Shown in pieces: positions 31,550-43,189 of a stretch of DNA of 64,000 nt (position 1 is its first letter; each line of letters begins with the position of its first letter). The position numbers and the translations under genes are program-made. The notes below the pieces were generated by a model. The model saw nothing but the letters and a program-made list of their open reading frames with translations. It did no database searches and was not told where the DNA came from. This DNA is from Elephas maximus indicus (Eukaryota; Chordata; Mammalia; Proboscidea; Elephantidae). The DNA lies in the NCBI RefSeq assembly GCF_024166365.1, contig NC_064830.1, positions 88,654,721 to 88,718,720 on the forward strand. Direction: 5' to 3'.

Positions 31550-33286
31550 TGTCATTGCCCAATAAAGGGCACATAAGAAGCAAATTTTTGGAGAACTTCC
31601 AAATTTTTTTTCCATTGGATATTGCCAGATTGCTTTCTAAGATGCTGTTACAGCTTGCATTTCTACTCCCCACAGAGCCCCACCAGCTTTTTATTTTTTG
31701 CCTACCTGATGGGTATAAAGTGCTCTCTCATTAGTACTTTCATTTGCATTTCCTGGGTTACTAGGGAGGCCAAGCATCTTTCGCGTATTTATTTGTCGTT
31801 TGGATTTTTTCCTCAGTGAATTGCTTTTTCATACTCTTTGCCATTTTCCTTTCAGGCTATTTTTCTGTCAGTCTGTAAGGACTGTCTGTGCACTGTAGGT
31901 AAGGACCCTTCACCGGTCATGTTTGCAAATGCAAGTTGTCCTTGAACTTTGCTTGGGGCATTGCCCCATAATTTTTTTCCTTCAATTTTAACATAGTCAA
32001 ATTCATCGAAAAGATTTTTGGTGACCTCCGGGTTTCTTTTCTTGGTTTAACATTTTCTTCCAATCCTTAGGTTGTGAGTATAGTTTTCTTCTAAGATTTT
32101 TATTAAGTCTTTAATTCGCCTGGGATTTTCTTTTGCAGAGGGTGTGAGGTATTGATCCAACTTTTTGACTTTATTTCTTCCAAATGGGTAGCCACTTGTG
32201 CTGGCTCCAGTTAATAAATAAACTGTCTTCTTTGGACTGAATTGAAGTTCCACCTTTGTCCTGATTTAAATTCCCACAGATTTTGGAGCCCATTTCTGAG
32301 TTTTCTATGTTGTTCCTCTGATTGCAGATTGTTTTTACCTTTTCCACATGAAATTTAATATAGTGTTATCTAATTGGTGGCCTAGTGGTTAAGTACTACG
32401 GCTGTGAACCAAGAGGTCAGCAGTTCAAATCCGCCAGGGGCTCCTTGGAGACTCTATGGGGCAGTTCTATTCTGTCCTATAGGGTCACTATGAGTCGGAA
32501 TCGGCTCGACAGCAGTGGGTTTGGTTTGGTTTGGTTTTGGTTACCTAATTTGCAAAAGGCCCCATTGGTACTTTAATTGGAGTTGCATTTGGGGACTTTC
32601 ATATTTTTCTAATGTTAAATCTTCTCATTTTCCATTCTCTTACACTTCGTCTTTCAACATGTTTTTCTTTAGCGAGGTCCTGCACCTTCCTTGTTAAATT
32701 TATTCCCTAAGAAGATGAACGTGAGTGAAATTAGTTCCCTTTTCCACGTCTACCCACTTATTTCTTACGATATACCACCTTATCAAGCTATCTTATTTCT
32801 CCTTTTTCAATAGTGAAATAAAATCCTTTTTTTTTTTTTTTTTTTAATCCTGGTGTACTTTTATCCTCCAGAACCTGTTTTATTTTGATCCTAAGGAAGA
32901 TGGATTTAGTATTTAGAATGATGTTTGCTGTTAGGTTTTGTTAGATTTTTAAGTAACTTATTTTTATTTTTACTTGTTTGTGGGTTTTTTTTTTTTAATA
33001 AGAAAAAGTTGTTGAATATTTTCAACATCAATTGATATGATCACCTTGTTATTAGTGTGATGTAAATAATTACGTTGGTCATTTCCTGATATTGAACCAG
33101 TCTCTCATGCCTGAAATTAACTGTTTGCTCAAGGTATATTAATCTTTTGACATTCAACCGTATTTTATTTAGAATGTTTACATCCAAATCATGGGGAGAT
33201 TAGTCTGTGATTTCCTTTTCTTGGTTTATCTTTTGTTTTTGTTATAATCTGTTTATTGTATTTATCAGGTTTTTATATTAAGGTCA
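31550..33286 (-). repeat. Old L1 (L1M-type), antisense, ORF2 to 3' region
   Basis: 'tttccattggatattgccag', 'gatgggtataaagtgctctc', 'gatatgatcaccttgttatt' and 'gggagattagtctgtgattt' appear in the order of a reverse L1. The SINE at 32372-32543 and an RTE at 33287 interrupt it; 34446-34500 continues it. Confidence 0.65.
32372..32543 (+). repeat. AfroSINE, sense, full length
   Basis: tRNA-derived head 'ggtggcctagtggttaag' with B-box-like 'agttcaaatccgcc', then 'tatggggcagttc', 'atgagtcggaatcggctcg' and the tail (TTTGG)n. Among the best-preserved sense copies. Confidence 0.93.
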
Positions 33287-34445
33287 CGGTTGAAGCAGTA
33301 CATCAACAGGGAACTGCCAGAAATTCAAGCCAGATCCAGAAGAGGAACCAGAGATAGCATTACTGCTCTCAGATGGATCTAGGCTGAAAGCAGAGAATAC
33401 CAGAAAGCTGTTTACCTGTGTTTTATTGACTGTGCAAAGGCATTCGACTGTGTGGCTCATAACAAGCTATGGATAACATTATGAAGAATGGGAATTCCAG
33501 AACACTTAATTGTGCTCATGAGGAACTTCTACATAGACCAAGACACAGTTGTTCCAACAGAACAAGAGGATACGGCATGATTTAAAACCAGGAAAGGTGT
33601 GTGTCAAGGTTGTATCCTTTACCATGTTTTTTCAATCTGTAGGCTGAGCAAATGATCTGAGAAGCTGGACTATATGAAGAAGAATGTGGCATCAAGACTG
33701 GAGGAAGACTTATTAACAACCTGCACAATATACAGATGACACCACCTTGCCTGCTGAAAGCTAAGTGGACTTGAAGCACTTACTGTGAAGATCAAAACTA
33801 CAGCCTTCAACATGGATTACACCTCAGCACAAAGAAAACAAAAATCTTCACAATTGGATGAATAAGCAACATGATGAAAAACAGAGAAAAGGTCGAAGTT
33901 GTCAAGGATTTCATTTTACTTGGATACACAATCAACGCCCATGGAAGCAGCAGTCAAGATATCAAACGACATATTGCATTGGGCAACTCTGCTGCAAAAG
34001 ACCTCTTTAATGTGTTAAAAAGCAAAAATGTCACTTTGAGGACTAAGGCGCGCCTGACCCAAGCCATGATATTTTCAATCACATCATATGCATGTGAAAG
34101 CTGGACTTATGATGTTGGCGAAGAATACTGACTATACCATAGACTGCCAGAGAAACAAACCATAAGCCTGTCTTGGAAGAAGTACAGCCAGAGAGCTCCT
34201 TGGAAGCAAGAATGGCGAGACTTCGTCTCACATACTTTGGACATGTTATCAGGAAGGACATCATGCTTGGTAGAAGGTCAATGAGAAAGAAGAAGACCTT
34301 CAAGGAGATGGATTGACACAGTGCCTGCAACAATGGGCCCAAACATAGCAATGATTGTGAGGATGATGCAGGGCTGGGCAGTGTTTCTTTCTGTTGTACA
34401 TGGGGTCTCTATGAGTTGGAACCAAGTTGATGGCACCTAACAACA
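33287..34445 (+). repeat. RTE/BovB-type LINE, 5'-truncated (second copy)
   Basis: Starts at almost the same internal point as the copy at 17269 and runs to its 3' end 'gatggcacctaacaacaa'. Flanked by 12 bp imperfect duplications atattaaggtca (33275-33286) and atattaagatca (34446-34457). The coding frame is broken in many places; 33871-34131 is the longest surviving piece. Confidence 0.9.
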
Positions 34446-34505
34446 ATATTAAGATCATGCTGCCTTCATAAAACAAACTGGACAATTTTTCATCTTTTTC
34501 TATGA

Positions 34506-34845
34506 TCTAGGGGTACAGTGCTGAAGAGCTCGGCTTCAAACCAAAAAGTCAGCAGTTGCAATCCACCAGCCACTCCTTAGAAACCCTATGGGGAAGTTCT
34601 ACTCTGTCTTATAAGGTCACTATGAGTCAGCCTAGGAAACCCTGGTGCCGTAGTGGTTAAGTGCTACTACAGCTGCTAACCAAGAAATCAGCAGTTCAAA
34701 TCCGCCAGGCTCTCCTTGGAAACTCTATGGGACACTTCTACTCTGTCCTCTAGGGTCGCTATGACTTGGAATCGACTTGACGGCAGTGGGGTTTTTTAGT
34801 GGGATGAGTCAGACTGGACTCAATAGCAACGGGTTTGTTTTAGAA
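34506..34845 (+). repeat. AfroSINE split by a second AfroSINE
   Basis: The outer copy runs to 'cactatgagtcag' (34630) and resumes at 34813 'actggactcaatagcaacgg'. Between them sits the inner SINE. Confidence 0.88.
34631..34803 (+). repeat. AfroSINE inside an AfroSINE
   Basis: Full-length sense copy from 'cctaggaaaccctggtgccg' to 'cagtggggttttt', flanked by 9 bp repeats atgagtcag (34622-34630, 34804-34812). Confidence 0.92.
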
Positions 34846-34846
34846 T

Positions 34847-34986
34847 TAAAAAAAACACGCAGTGCCGTTGAGTCGATTCCGACTCATAGCAACCCTATAG
34901 GACAGAGTAGAACTGCCCCATAGAGTTTCCAAGGAGCGTCCGGCGGATTCGAACTGCCGACATTTTGGTTACCAGCTATAGCTGTA
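34847..34986 (-). repeat. AfroSINE, antisense, next to the SINE pair
   Basis: Flanked by 10 bp repeats gttttagaat (34837-34846, 34987-34996). The left repeat overlaps the tail of the outer sense SINE. Its head end is truncated near 'agctatagct'. Confidence 0.92.
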
Positions 34987-34996
34987 GTTTTAGAAT

Positions 34997-36334
34997 AGCT
35001 TGCTTAAATAACAAAATAATCTTTAGTTTATCACTTTAAATGATCTGAAGATTTGCTAAGTTCATCTTGGAAATCATCAGGGCCTGCCGTGTTTAAAAAC
35101 CAATTTCTTACATGAAAAAACATATGTGACATAATATGTTAGGAAACATAAAATGAAGACTCAGGGGCCAAGTTAAGGCACGTTTATAATTTACTCACTC
35201 ACGTCACCAAGGTTCAGCAAGTTAAAAGGACAAGGGAGAGGTAATACCGCCCGTTTGTTCCTAATGGCTGATTCTAGCATCTATCAGCAGGCAGGCCAGA
35301 CTTCCGCACTGCCCATGGAATGAGATTCGTGTTTTTCTCTCCTTTCCTCTTTTTTTCTTCCTTGTCATGAAAATCACCCACATTGCACTCCTGCCCCTGT
35401 ACTGATGGGGTGAAGCTCTATTGGGGGGGTAGAGAAATGATCCCAGGCAGGAGAACCAGTGAGGGCCTGCAGACCAGCTCTGCCTGGTGTGGCCCTGGGT
35501 GCGGTGGGCATTGGCTTGGAGCTGCTTTTCTCAACTGGGAAATAGCTTTGTGTGAGGTTTAAATAAGATGGAGGCTATGCAGTGTCTGTCTCAGGCAGAA
35601 ATTTCATAAATATGTCTCCTCCTTGTCCTCTCCTTGCCCCCACCTCCAACAAAAGAGACAAGAGGGAGCCACTGCAGGTCTTTGAAGTGAGAGTCACCAA
35701 GACCCAATAAAGTACAATAGGAAGGCTTTAGTGCTGGGGTGTGGATTTAACTAGCCTGATGCTACAGATGAGGAAACTGAGGCTGGGCAGGGGGAAGTTA
35801 CTTGTCCGAGGTCACACAACTACAAAGTTAACAGTGCTGAAATTCGAGCCAAGGTCACAGGGTCCAGCCTCCTACCCCCAGAATCTGGGAGACATCCCTC
35901 CAAGCCTACTGTGTCACCAACTTCCTGGGAGGGACGTGTGTCACCTCTGCATCCTGGCACCTTCCATACCTGTCCCGGCATGAGTCACCCACCAGAGCCA
36001 GAGTGAAAGAACCCAACTCCCCGGGGGAGGAGGCCTCCATGCAAGTGCATTTCGGGTTCCCGTCTTAGTCACCACTGCTCTTGGTTCCCACCCCTCCCCC
36101 ACCTTGCCAGCCAGAGCCACCTGTCACATCCCCAGGAGGCTCAGGCCTGCAGTTTGGCCGGGGCTTGGCAGTGGGGCTGGTGAAAAGGGCTTAAGGCCGG
36201 GCTCTGAGGGGTTGGCAGGGTGGCTGAGGGGTGGCTCCTCTCAACCTGCTCTCAATCTGCGTAAAAGCAATGAGCTTGCTGGACAAACACAGCCTCAGTA
36301 CTAACTGACACTTCTAACGAGGATATTTCTAAAG
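34997..36334. other. Intergenic, few repeats; one MIR
   Basis: Mostly unassigned and rising in GC toward 36.3 kb. A MIR in antisense lies at about 35755-35870 ('gatgaggaaactgaggctgg', 'cgaggtcacacaact'). No conserved coding frame. Confidence 0.45.
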
Positions 36335-36530
36335 TCCTTACTTTGGCCTAAACCCTGCTTTAAGCCCTTTGTGCCTATTAAAACTTTGAATCCTCCTAAA
36401 AGCCCATGAAGTACTGTTGCCTTTATCTTATAGATGAGGCAACTGAGGCTCAGAGAGGGGACAAGACTTGCCCAGGGTCACAGAGCCAACCAAGGACAGA
36501 GCCGGGATTCAAGCCCAGGCTGCCTGCTTC
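36335..36530 (-). repeat. MIR SINE
   Basis: Long antisense copy: 'gatgaggcaactgaggctcag', 'cttgcccagggtcacagagcc', 'gggattcaagcccagg'. Confidence 0.85.
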
Positions 36531-38296
36531 AGGGACTGTACACAGACACCATGATCTGCCTCCCCGCCTGGCTGGCCTCCCTGCCAGCCCTCCACAACTG
36601 GGTCCAGCACCATCACTTTCCCCCAGCCCTGCCCTGGGTCTTGACTTACCCCTTGAACCCAGCCAGAGTCCGTGGGAATGGTGGGCTGGGGGCCACCCTC
36701 AGGGGAGGGGTGGGTGGGCACCAGCTCTGCTCAGCACAGGGGAGCTCTTGGTCAGGCCCCACACCAACACCAGCCCAACCAAGCTACCTGCAGCTCCCTG
36801 AGGCACCAGGCTGGCCACCCTCCAGGCCTGCTTGGAATGCCCTCCCCCTTCTCTCCACTAGACCCACCCTGTCTTCTCCTGTAAAACTTAGGGGGAGCGT
36901 CACCTTCTCCAGGAAGCCCTCTGGAATGGGATCAGACACCTAGGGTGATATAGAGCCCTATGCCTCTCTTAGTGGACCGAAGTGTGAGTGCCAGATTGGC
37001 CTCTTGTTTGCTATGACCTTAGGCAAGTTACTGAACTTTCTGAGCCTCAGTTTACTCATCTACAAAATGGGGCTAATGATCTCTCTCGGTACTGCTGTGA
37101 TGATTAAGAGATAAGCTGGACAGCGTGTTTACAACTGGGCCTGGCCCACAGCAAAAGCCCCCCAAAATGGGGCTCTTTTTATAACAATGGTCACACTGAG
37201 TTGACACTGTGTCTGTCTTTCCTGCTGGACCAAATGCTTCGAAAAAGCAGAAATGGTGTCCTGCTTCTGTGTGTGTCTCCAGAGCCCAGCCTGCCCCACA
37301 GAAGCTTTCACCACATACCCTATTTACTGGTTGGAAGACCAAGGGTCGCTCCCTGCAGATGGAGGGGGCTGAGGGCTGCACTCCACCCTCTTGGACAGCT
37401 GGGCAGGGGAGAGTCGGCACCAGCATGAGGGATGCCAGGAAAATGTTGTGGTTCACTCCCTGTGCCTGGCCATCCCCAGGGCAGGAAGCAAGGCCCTTCC
37501 AACCCCACCTGCTGGGGGCTGCCTCTCTGGGTGGTCAGGCTGGGCTCAGTTGGACAGGAGCTAGTGTGTGACCTTGGGCAAGTCACTTAACCTCTCTGCA
37601 ACTCAAGTGCCCTGTTGGCCAAATGACGGTAACAATAGTCCTACCTCCAAGGGCCATGATAAGGATTCACTAAATTAATATTTATAAAGCACTTAGAACA
37701 GGGCTGGCCCACCAGGAATGCTGTGTGAGTGTTTGCTAAATAAAAACCAGTAGCTGCGGCCCTTTCATGTGTTAGCCTTCCCAGCCAACACTTGGCAGCT
37801 CTCACCTGTCCCCAGCCCCCTCAGAGACTTCAGGTTGGGAACACAAGGAGCCTTTCTCTGGGCGCCCCCTCTTCACACCTCCTATGGTAGCTGGAGTCTG
37901 AGCCTTTAGCTCATCGTCTGGGGACCCAGTCTTCAGCGCCATGGCAGTGCTCGGTGCAGGAGGAAGTACTACGGCCGACAGAATCCAGGCAAGGAAGGAA
38001 AAGTATGACCTGATTTCCTAACCAAACATAATTTTCTCAACTCTGACCTTCACCACCTCTGACAACATAACCAGGACGTGTTCGGGTAAATTCAGTGCAA
38101 ATTGGTGATTTTTAAGTCACATTGACGACTCTTCCCAGACATTTTATAGATAGAGACCATCATGGTGTCCTTCCCCATCACTTGCCTCTGGGCTGCCCGA
38201 AGACCTCAGGATCCCAAGGCCCGTGAGGGTGGGTCCGCTCACGTGCCTGAGGGAGGAGCGGGGGAGCGAGTTCAGACGAGCTGGTCTCTTGGTCCC
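36531..38296. other. GC-rich intergenic block with two MIRs
   Basis: MIRs are at about 36960-37120 and 37555-37740, both sense ('gtgaccttgggcaagtcac'). The remaining sequence is GC-rich, with overlapping open frames on both strands but no domain I recognise. It may hold regulatory DNA; I see no specific site. Confidence 0.45.
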
Positions 38297-38369
38297 CTCC
38301 CACCCCCACCCCCACCCCCACCCCCACCCCCACCCCCACCCCCACCCCCACCCCCACCCCCACCCCCAC
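38297..38369. repeat. (CCCCCA)n hexanucleotide microsatellite
   Basis: About 11-12 uninterrupted units. The minus strand is (TGGGGG)n, with far more than the four G-runs needed for a G-quadruplex. The polyproline and polyglycine open frames over it are artefacts of the repeat. Confidence 0.97.
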
Positions 38370-38713
38370 TCAGCCCTGCGGAGGAGGGGCGCGGGAGCGC
38401 TGTGGTTTCCCTTGCAGCTTCAAGGCTTTCTTCTTCGTTTTTGCTGTTGCTGAGGCTTCTCAGCCTCCTGCGCAGGCCTGGCTGGCACCAGCTCTCAGCC
38501 TCAAGGTCGTGCTGCTCGAGGAGGGGGCGCCTCCCTGTTGGCAAGCACACCAGCCATTACTGTGTCCCCACTGGAGCTGCGGAAACGCCTGGAACGCCTA
38601 CACCAGGCACACCCATGGAGGGAGCCGCGGGTGCCCTGCCGTCACCACTCTGCCTTGGCCTCTTTGAGCCTGTGGGCCGGCTTATCAGATAAAAATGCCC
38701 AGTTAAATTCCAG
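38370..38713. other. GC-rich sequence following the C-rich microsatellite
   Basis: Contains 'gcggaggaggggcgcgggagcg' and a stretch translating as ELRKRLERLHQAHP on the + strand, without matching upstream or downstream structure. Nothing I can support as a gene. Confidence 0.35.
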
Positions 38714-38723
38714 TTTCAGATAA

Positions 38724-38898
38724 CCAGTTGTCCTGGAGTCGATTCTGACTCATGGCAACCCCATGTGTGTCTGAGTAGAACTGTGCTCCTTAAGGTTTTC
38801 AGTGATCACCAACCCTTTCTTCCAAAGCACTTCTGGGTGTACTTGAACCTCCAGCCTTTCCCTTAGTATCCAGGGGCATTTGCACCACCCGGGATGAA
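38724..38898 (-). repeat. AfroSINE (long-body subtype)
   Basis: Flanked by perfect 10 bp repeats tttcagataa (38714-38723, 38899-38908). Body includes 'tctgagtagaactgtgctcc'. Confidence 0.9.
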
Positions 38899-38908
38899 TT
38901 TCAGATAA

Positions 38909-39989
38909 ACAATAAATAACGTTTTAGTTTAAGTATGTCCCAAATGTTGCATCCTGTTTCATTTGCTGTATCTTGCAACTCTACTTGTGGGACTGGGTTT
39001 GTTGGTAAAGACCGAGTCTGGAAAACTCCAATGCTTTCCCTGAAATACCCGACACCCCGCCTCGTCCTCTGGACTGGCCCCAAGGATCAGTGGCAAGGGA
39101 CACCACCCTGCTCCTTATGACAGCAAACTCTTCCTCCCTGCCCCTTTCCGGTGCATTCACGCTTTCTCTTGCTGGAAGAATCCCCTGCTCTCCCACTAGG
39201 CCTGCCTCCCAGTCTTGCCTGTCTCACACCTGGCACACAGGCCTTTGAACTGGCAGTTGGGCCCTCTGTCTTCTTCCCACCTGCTTTGTGGAGAGCGGGA
39301 AAACACAGAACACATTGTTTGATGCCTCAAACTAACAGCCGGCCACAGACGAACATCACGCCATCCTGCTGCACACACGCCCTCTCTTTGTTGCAACCTG
39401 CCCATTTCACAGATGAGGATGCTGAGGCTCAGAGAGATGAGGGCCTCACCCCAGATCACACAGCTGGTGAGTCACTGGCTGGGGTCTCTTTCCAGGGCCT
39501 CGAGGCTTCCCAGAGCATGCTTCCACATTCGTGGAGACTGGGATCCTGGCAGCGGCTCAGCAGGCCCAGCCACAGGCAGGGCTGAGCTGCAGGCTCCAGG
39601 GTGCTCAGCCCCTGAGGTATTTTCACGTGGGGAGCTGTGGCTGCAGTCTCTGGCAAGGCCTCATCCCGCCCTCCTCAACTCCGCAGCTGGTGCGGCCACG
39701 CCACATGTGACATTTCCTCTCCGGGGATCAGCCACTGCGGTGCAGGGCTGGGGGAGAGGGAGGGAGGGGAGGCCCTGTCTTGCCTGTGGGAACCCGAAGT
39801 CTGTCTGCTTGGGGTGACGAGGCCCATTCACGTGGGGCTCAGAACAAGCGCCACGGCTCACCAATGTCTTGGGCAAGTCACTTCATGGCTCCAAGCCTCA
39901 GTTCCCTCATCCGAAAATGGGGCCAACAATACTTTCTACATCACAGGGCTGAAAAGGGGATTAAAATAGCCATAACTAAAAAAAAAAAA
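38909..39989. other. Intergenic, two MIR fragments
   Basis: MIR remnants lie at about 39395-39480 (antisense, 'gatgaggatgctgaggctcag') and 39865-39965 (sense, 'cttgggcaagtcacttcatgg'). No gene recognised. Confidence 0.5.
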
Positions 39990-40152
39990 AAATGGAGACC
40001 TGGTGGCGTAGTGGTTAAGAGCTCAGCTGCTAACCAGAAGGTCGGCAGTCTGAATCCACCAGTCACTCCTTGAAAACCCTCTGGGGTAGCTCTACTCTGT
40101 CCTATAGGGTTTCTATGAGTCAGAATCAACTCAACGACAACTGTTTTTTTTT
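39990..40152 (+). repeat. AfroSINE, sense
   Basis: Head 'ctggtggcgtagtggttaag', B-box region 'gcagtctgaatccacc', tail 'aactcaacgacaactg' then a T-run. Confidence 0.9.
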
Positions 40153-40245
40153 TTTGGTATGTGCCAGACACTGTTCCAAGCACTTTACATAACACATTAT
40201 ATTATTTAGTCTTCCCAACCACCCTGTAAGGTAAAAAAAAAAAAA

Positions 40246-40333
40246 AAAAAAATCCTATGGGGCAGTTCTCTGTCCTGTAGGGTTGCTATGAGTTGGAATC
40301 AACTCAACAGCAATGGGTTTGGTTCTGGTTTTA
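40246..40333 (+). repeat. AfroSINE 3' part
   Basis: Only the 3' half is present after an A-run: 'aatcctatggggcagttc' to 'caacagcaatgggtttgg'. Confidence 0.85.
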
Positions 40334-40875
40334 AGGAAAATACACCTAATTCAACAAGTGGTGTTGGGACAGAGTTTAGCCATCTGGAAAAAAATAAATA
40401 AGGCTGATCCATGCCTCACACGGTACCCAAGGATGAATTACATTGGTTTAAATGTAACCAATAAAGCAGCAAAAATACTAAAAATTAACCACGTCCAAAT
40501 TTTTTTTTAATCTATGAGTGGGAAAGGCCTCAATATGACACAAAACCTAGAAGTGAAAAAATAAACAATGGATAAACCTAACTATCTAAAAGTAAAACAC
40601 TTCTTATGGCAAAAGCCTCAAGAAGCATAAACAATGTTAAACAACAAGCAGAAACCCACTGAGCTGAACTTTTCTGGTTTCACATTTTGCTATGTGTGTG
40701 TTATACTTCCAGAAACAGTTTATTTTTTAAAAAATAAGTGGCATACTGGGGGGGAGGGGGTTTGTTCCTCATGTCTCAGATAGAGTTAATTTTCCTCATA
40801 TATAAAGTGTTCCTAGAAATAAACAAGAAAAAGACTACTCAAAAAAAAAAAATGACAATGGACATTGTTATGAAT

Positions 40876-41030
40876 CGAATGACCCACTGCCATCTAGTCA
40901 ATTCCAACTCATAGCAGCCCTGTAGGACAGAGTAGAACTTCCCCATAGAATTTCCAAGGAGCTGCTGGTGGATTTGAACTGCTAACCTTTTGGTTAGCAG
41001 CCATAGCTCTTAACCACTGTACCATCAGGG
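40876..41030 (-). repeat. AfroSINE at the edge of an LTR
   Basis: Antisense short-subtype copy. 'atcgaatg' before and 'attgaattg' after suggest a decayed target duplication at the start of the LTR. Confidence 0.85.
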
Positions 41031-41462
41031 ATTGAATTGTGTACCCCAAAACAGATATGCTGAAGGGCTAACTACTGGTAATGTGAATGTGACCTTGTTT
41101 GGAAATGGGATCTTTGAAGATGTTACCAGTTAACATGACATGGGTAGGATAGGTCCTAGTCCAACATGAGTGGTGTCCTTATAAAAGAGAAGAGAGAGAC
41201 AGAGGGAAGACCACCATGTGAAGATGAACACAGAGACTGGAGATATGTATCTACAAACCAAGAAATGCCAAGGATTGCCAGGAACCACAAGAAGCTAGGA
41301 AGAAGCAAGGGAGAATCTTCCCCTAGAGCCTTCAGAGAGAGCACAGTCCTGCTGACACCTTGATTTCAGACTTCTAGCTTCCAGAACTGTGAGACAATAA
41401 ATTCCTGTTGTTTGAGGCCACTCAATTTGTGGGACTTTGTCACAGCAGCCCTAGAAAAGGAA
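41031..41462 (+). mobile_element. MLT1-type solo LTR (ERVL-MaLR)
   Basis: Ancient, mammal-wide fossil LTR: 'gaatgtgaccttgtttggaa', 'gtgtccttataaaagagaag', 'ccagaactgtgagacaataa'. No internal region adjoins it. It interrupts the L1M at 40335-42290. Confidence 0.85.
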
Positions 41463-42290
41463 GACAGACATGAATAGATAGTTCACAGAAAAGGAAGTAC
41501 CAATAACTCTTATACCTATGCAAAGACGCTCATCCTCACTCATAATACGAGAAATGCAAATTCAAACTATGATCAGAAGCCAATTTTCATTTGACAGTTC
41601 GGCAAAAGGTTAATGAGTCTGATAACACCCTGAGTTGGCAAGGATGTGGGGAAACAGACACCCTCAAACATTACTTGTGGGAGTGTCAACTGATAGCCTG
41701 TCCCTGAAGGGAAATTTGCCAATATCTACCAAACTCACACACGCCTATACACTTCAACCACATGCTTCCACTTCTTAGGACTCATTCATTATACAGATGG
41801 ACTCCCACGTATGCTAAATGACTTATGTACAAGTTTATTCACGGCAGCATTCTATTTTTTTTTTTTTTGTAAAGTAAAATACCGCAAGTGACCTAAATGT
41901 CCATCACTAGAGAATGGGTTAGAATAACTGCTATGCCATACAATTGAATACTATGCAGAAGTAAAAAAGAATGATCAAGGCCTTTGGGTAATGCTATGGA
42001 ACAGTCTCCAAGACATAACATTACAGGAAAAAGTAAGGTGCAAACAGTATATAGAACTATGGCATTTATGTAATAGAGGAGGGGCGGAGGATATGCATAT
42101 ATGCTATTTGTTTCTATCTGCACAAAAGGTCTCCAGGTAACTGATCACACCAACTGGGCTTTGGGAAAGGAACTTGGTGGCTGGGGGCTGGGGCGGAAAT
42201 GAGATTTTTCACTCTATACTCTTTAGGACCTTAGGAGTTTTGAACCATGGGAATGTACTACCTATTGATAAAAAATACATTTTAATTGGA

Positions 42291-43189
42291 AAAGTTTGAA
42301 AAGGAAAGAAAAGAAAAGGGGGCAGGCATTACCTAGCTCTGGCCAGGTGCTGCCATGTGGAAATTCAGACCTAGTGTTGCCAGATCACTCACATTTTCAG
42401 GAGGAACTGGAGCTGGGGTTTCTATATGGAAACTCCCTGTGTTCTTAGTGTTGGCCACAATGGAGAGCCTGCAATTTTTCTGCTTGTTGCCTGCTTTATC
42501 TTTCATTACAGAATTCTGTTTGTATTTGAGGTTGCAATGTACTCATGGAAGAGATACGCTCCCTAGCCTCCCATGCAGTTAGGAGGGCCAGTGAAATACA
42601 AGCAGAAGGCCACCCGAGGAGAGATCCATAAAACCTCATTGATGGGGTCTTGTAAGTTGGTGGGTGGGGTGCCCGTTTTGCCCCTGGTCCTTCCTTTTCT
42701 TCTTGCCAGAACACAGAGGTGGGCACCTGCAGCCACCTTGTGATTCTGAGGATGGCGCTTAGATCTAAGGATGGCGAAGCAGAAGCACAGAAGGAGCCTG
42801 GGTGCTCGGTGAAGCCGCAGCTGGCAGGCCTCCCACTTCCTGGACTTACAAGGACACCAGACCTAAAGGTGCCCCACTTGCAGACTTGGAAGTTGTAGAT
42901 TTATACATATATGGTGACACTTCCTGGAATATAGTAATAGAATGTCTCATTTAACAAAATCAACAGATTACAACAATTTTCCAACAGGTAAAAATAAAGT
43001 CTCTTGAGAAACAGGTACCTTTTCGAAGTTGCACAAAGGCCCACCACCTTCCCCCAGCCTTTTGTTTGTTTTTTTAACACGCAAGAGGATTAGACTAATT
43101 ATTTTGCCTAAGCTACGGGTCTCTGTTACTTAAAGTCAAATTTAATTCTAACTGGTAAATAAACTCATTTTTAAAAAAAGTTAAACACT
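42291..43189. other. Intergenic, no recognised element
   Basis: About 0.9 kb, turning AT-rich after 42900. No gene, and no repeat that I can name. Confidence 0.4.

Larger units (their letters stand above)
40335..42290 (+). repeat. Old L1 (L1M-type), sense, split by an LTR and a SINE
   Basis: Left piece 40335-40870 ('gccatctggaaaaaaataaa', 'ccatgcctcacacggtac') and right piece 41463-42290 ('gaatagatagttcacagaa', 'gaatactatgcagaagtaaa') are consecutive parts of L1 ORF2. The inserted elements occupy 40876-41462. Confidence 0.7.

Noticed and set aside
38162-38692. 176-residue open frame with a long polyproline run, and the antisense polyglycine frame
   Set aside because: Produced by the CCCCCA microsatellite; no flanking domain, and the frame is open on both strands for the same reason.
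38540-38720. Frame translating as ELRKRLERLHQAHP, coiled-coil-like
   Set aside because: Too short, no splice context that I can see, and no recognisable family. It could be a pseudogene piece, but I cannot support that.
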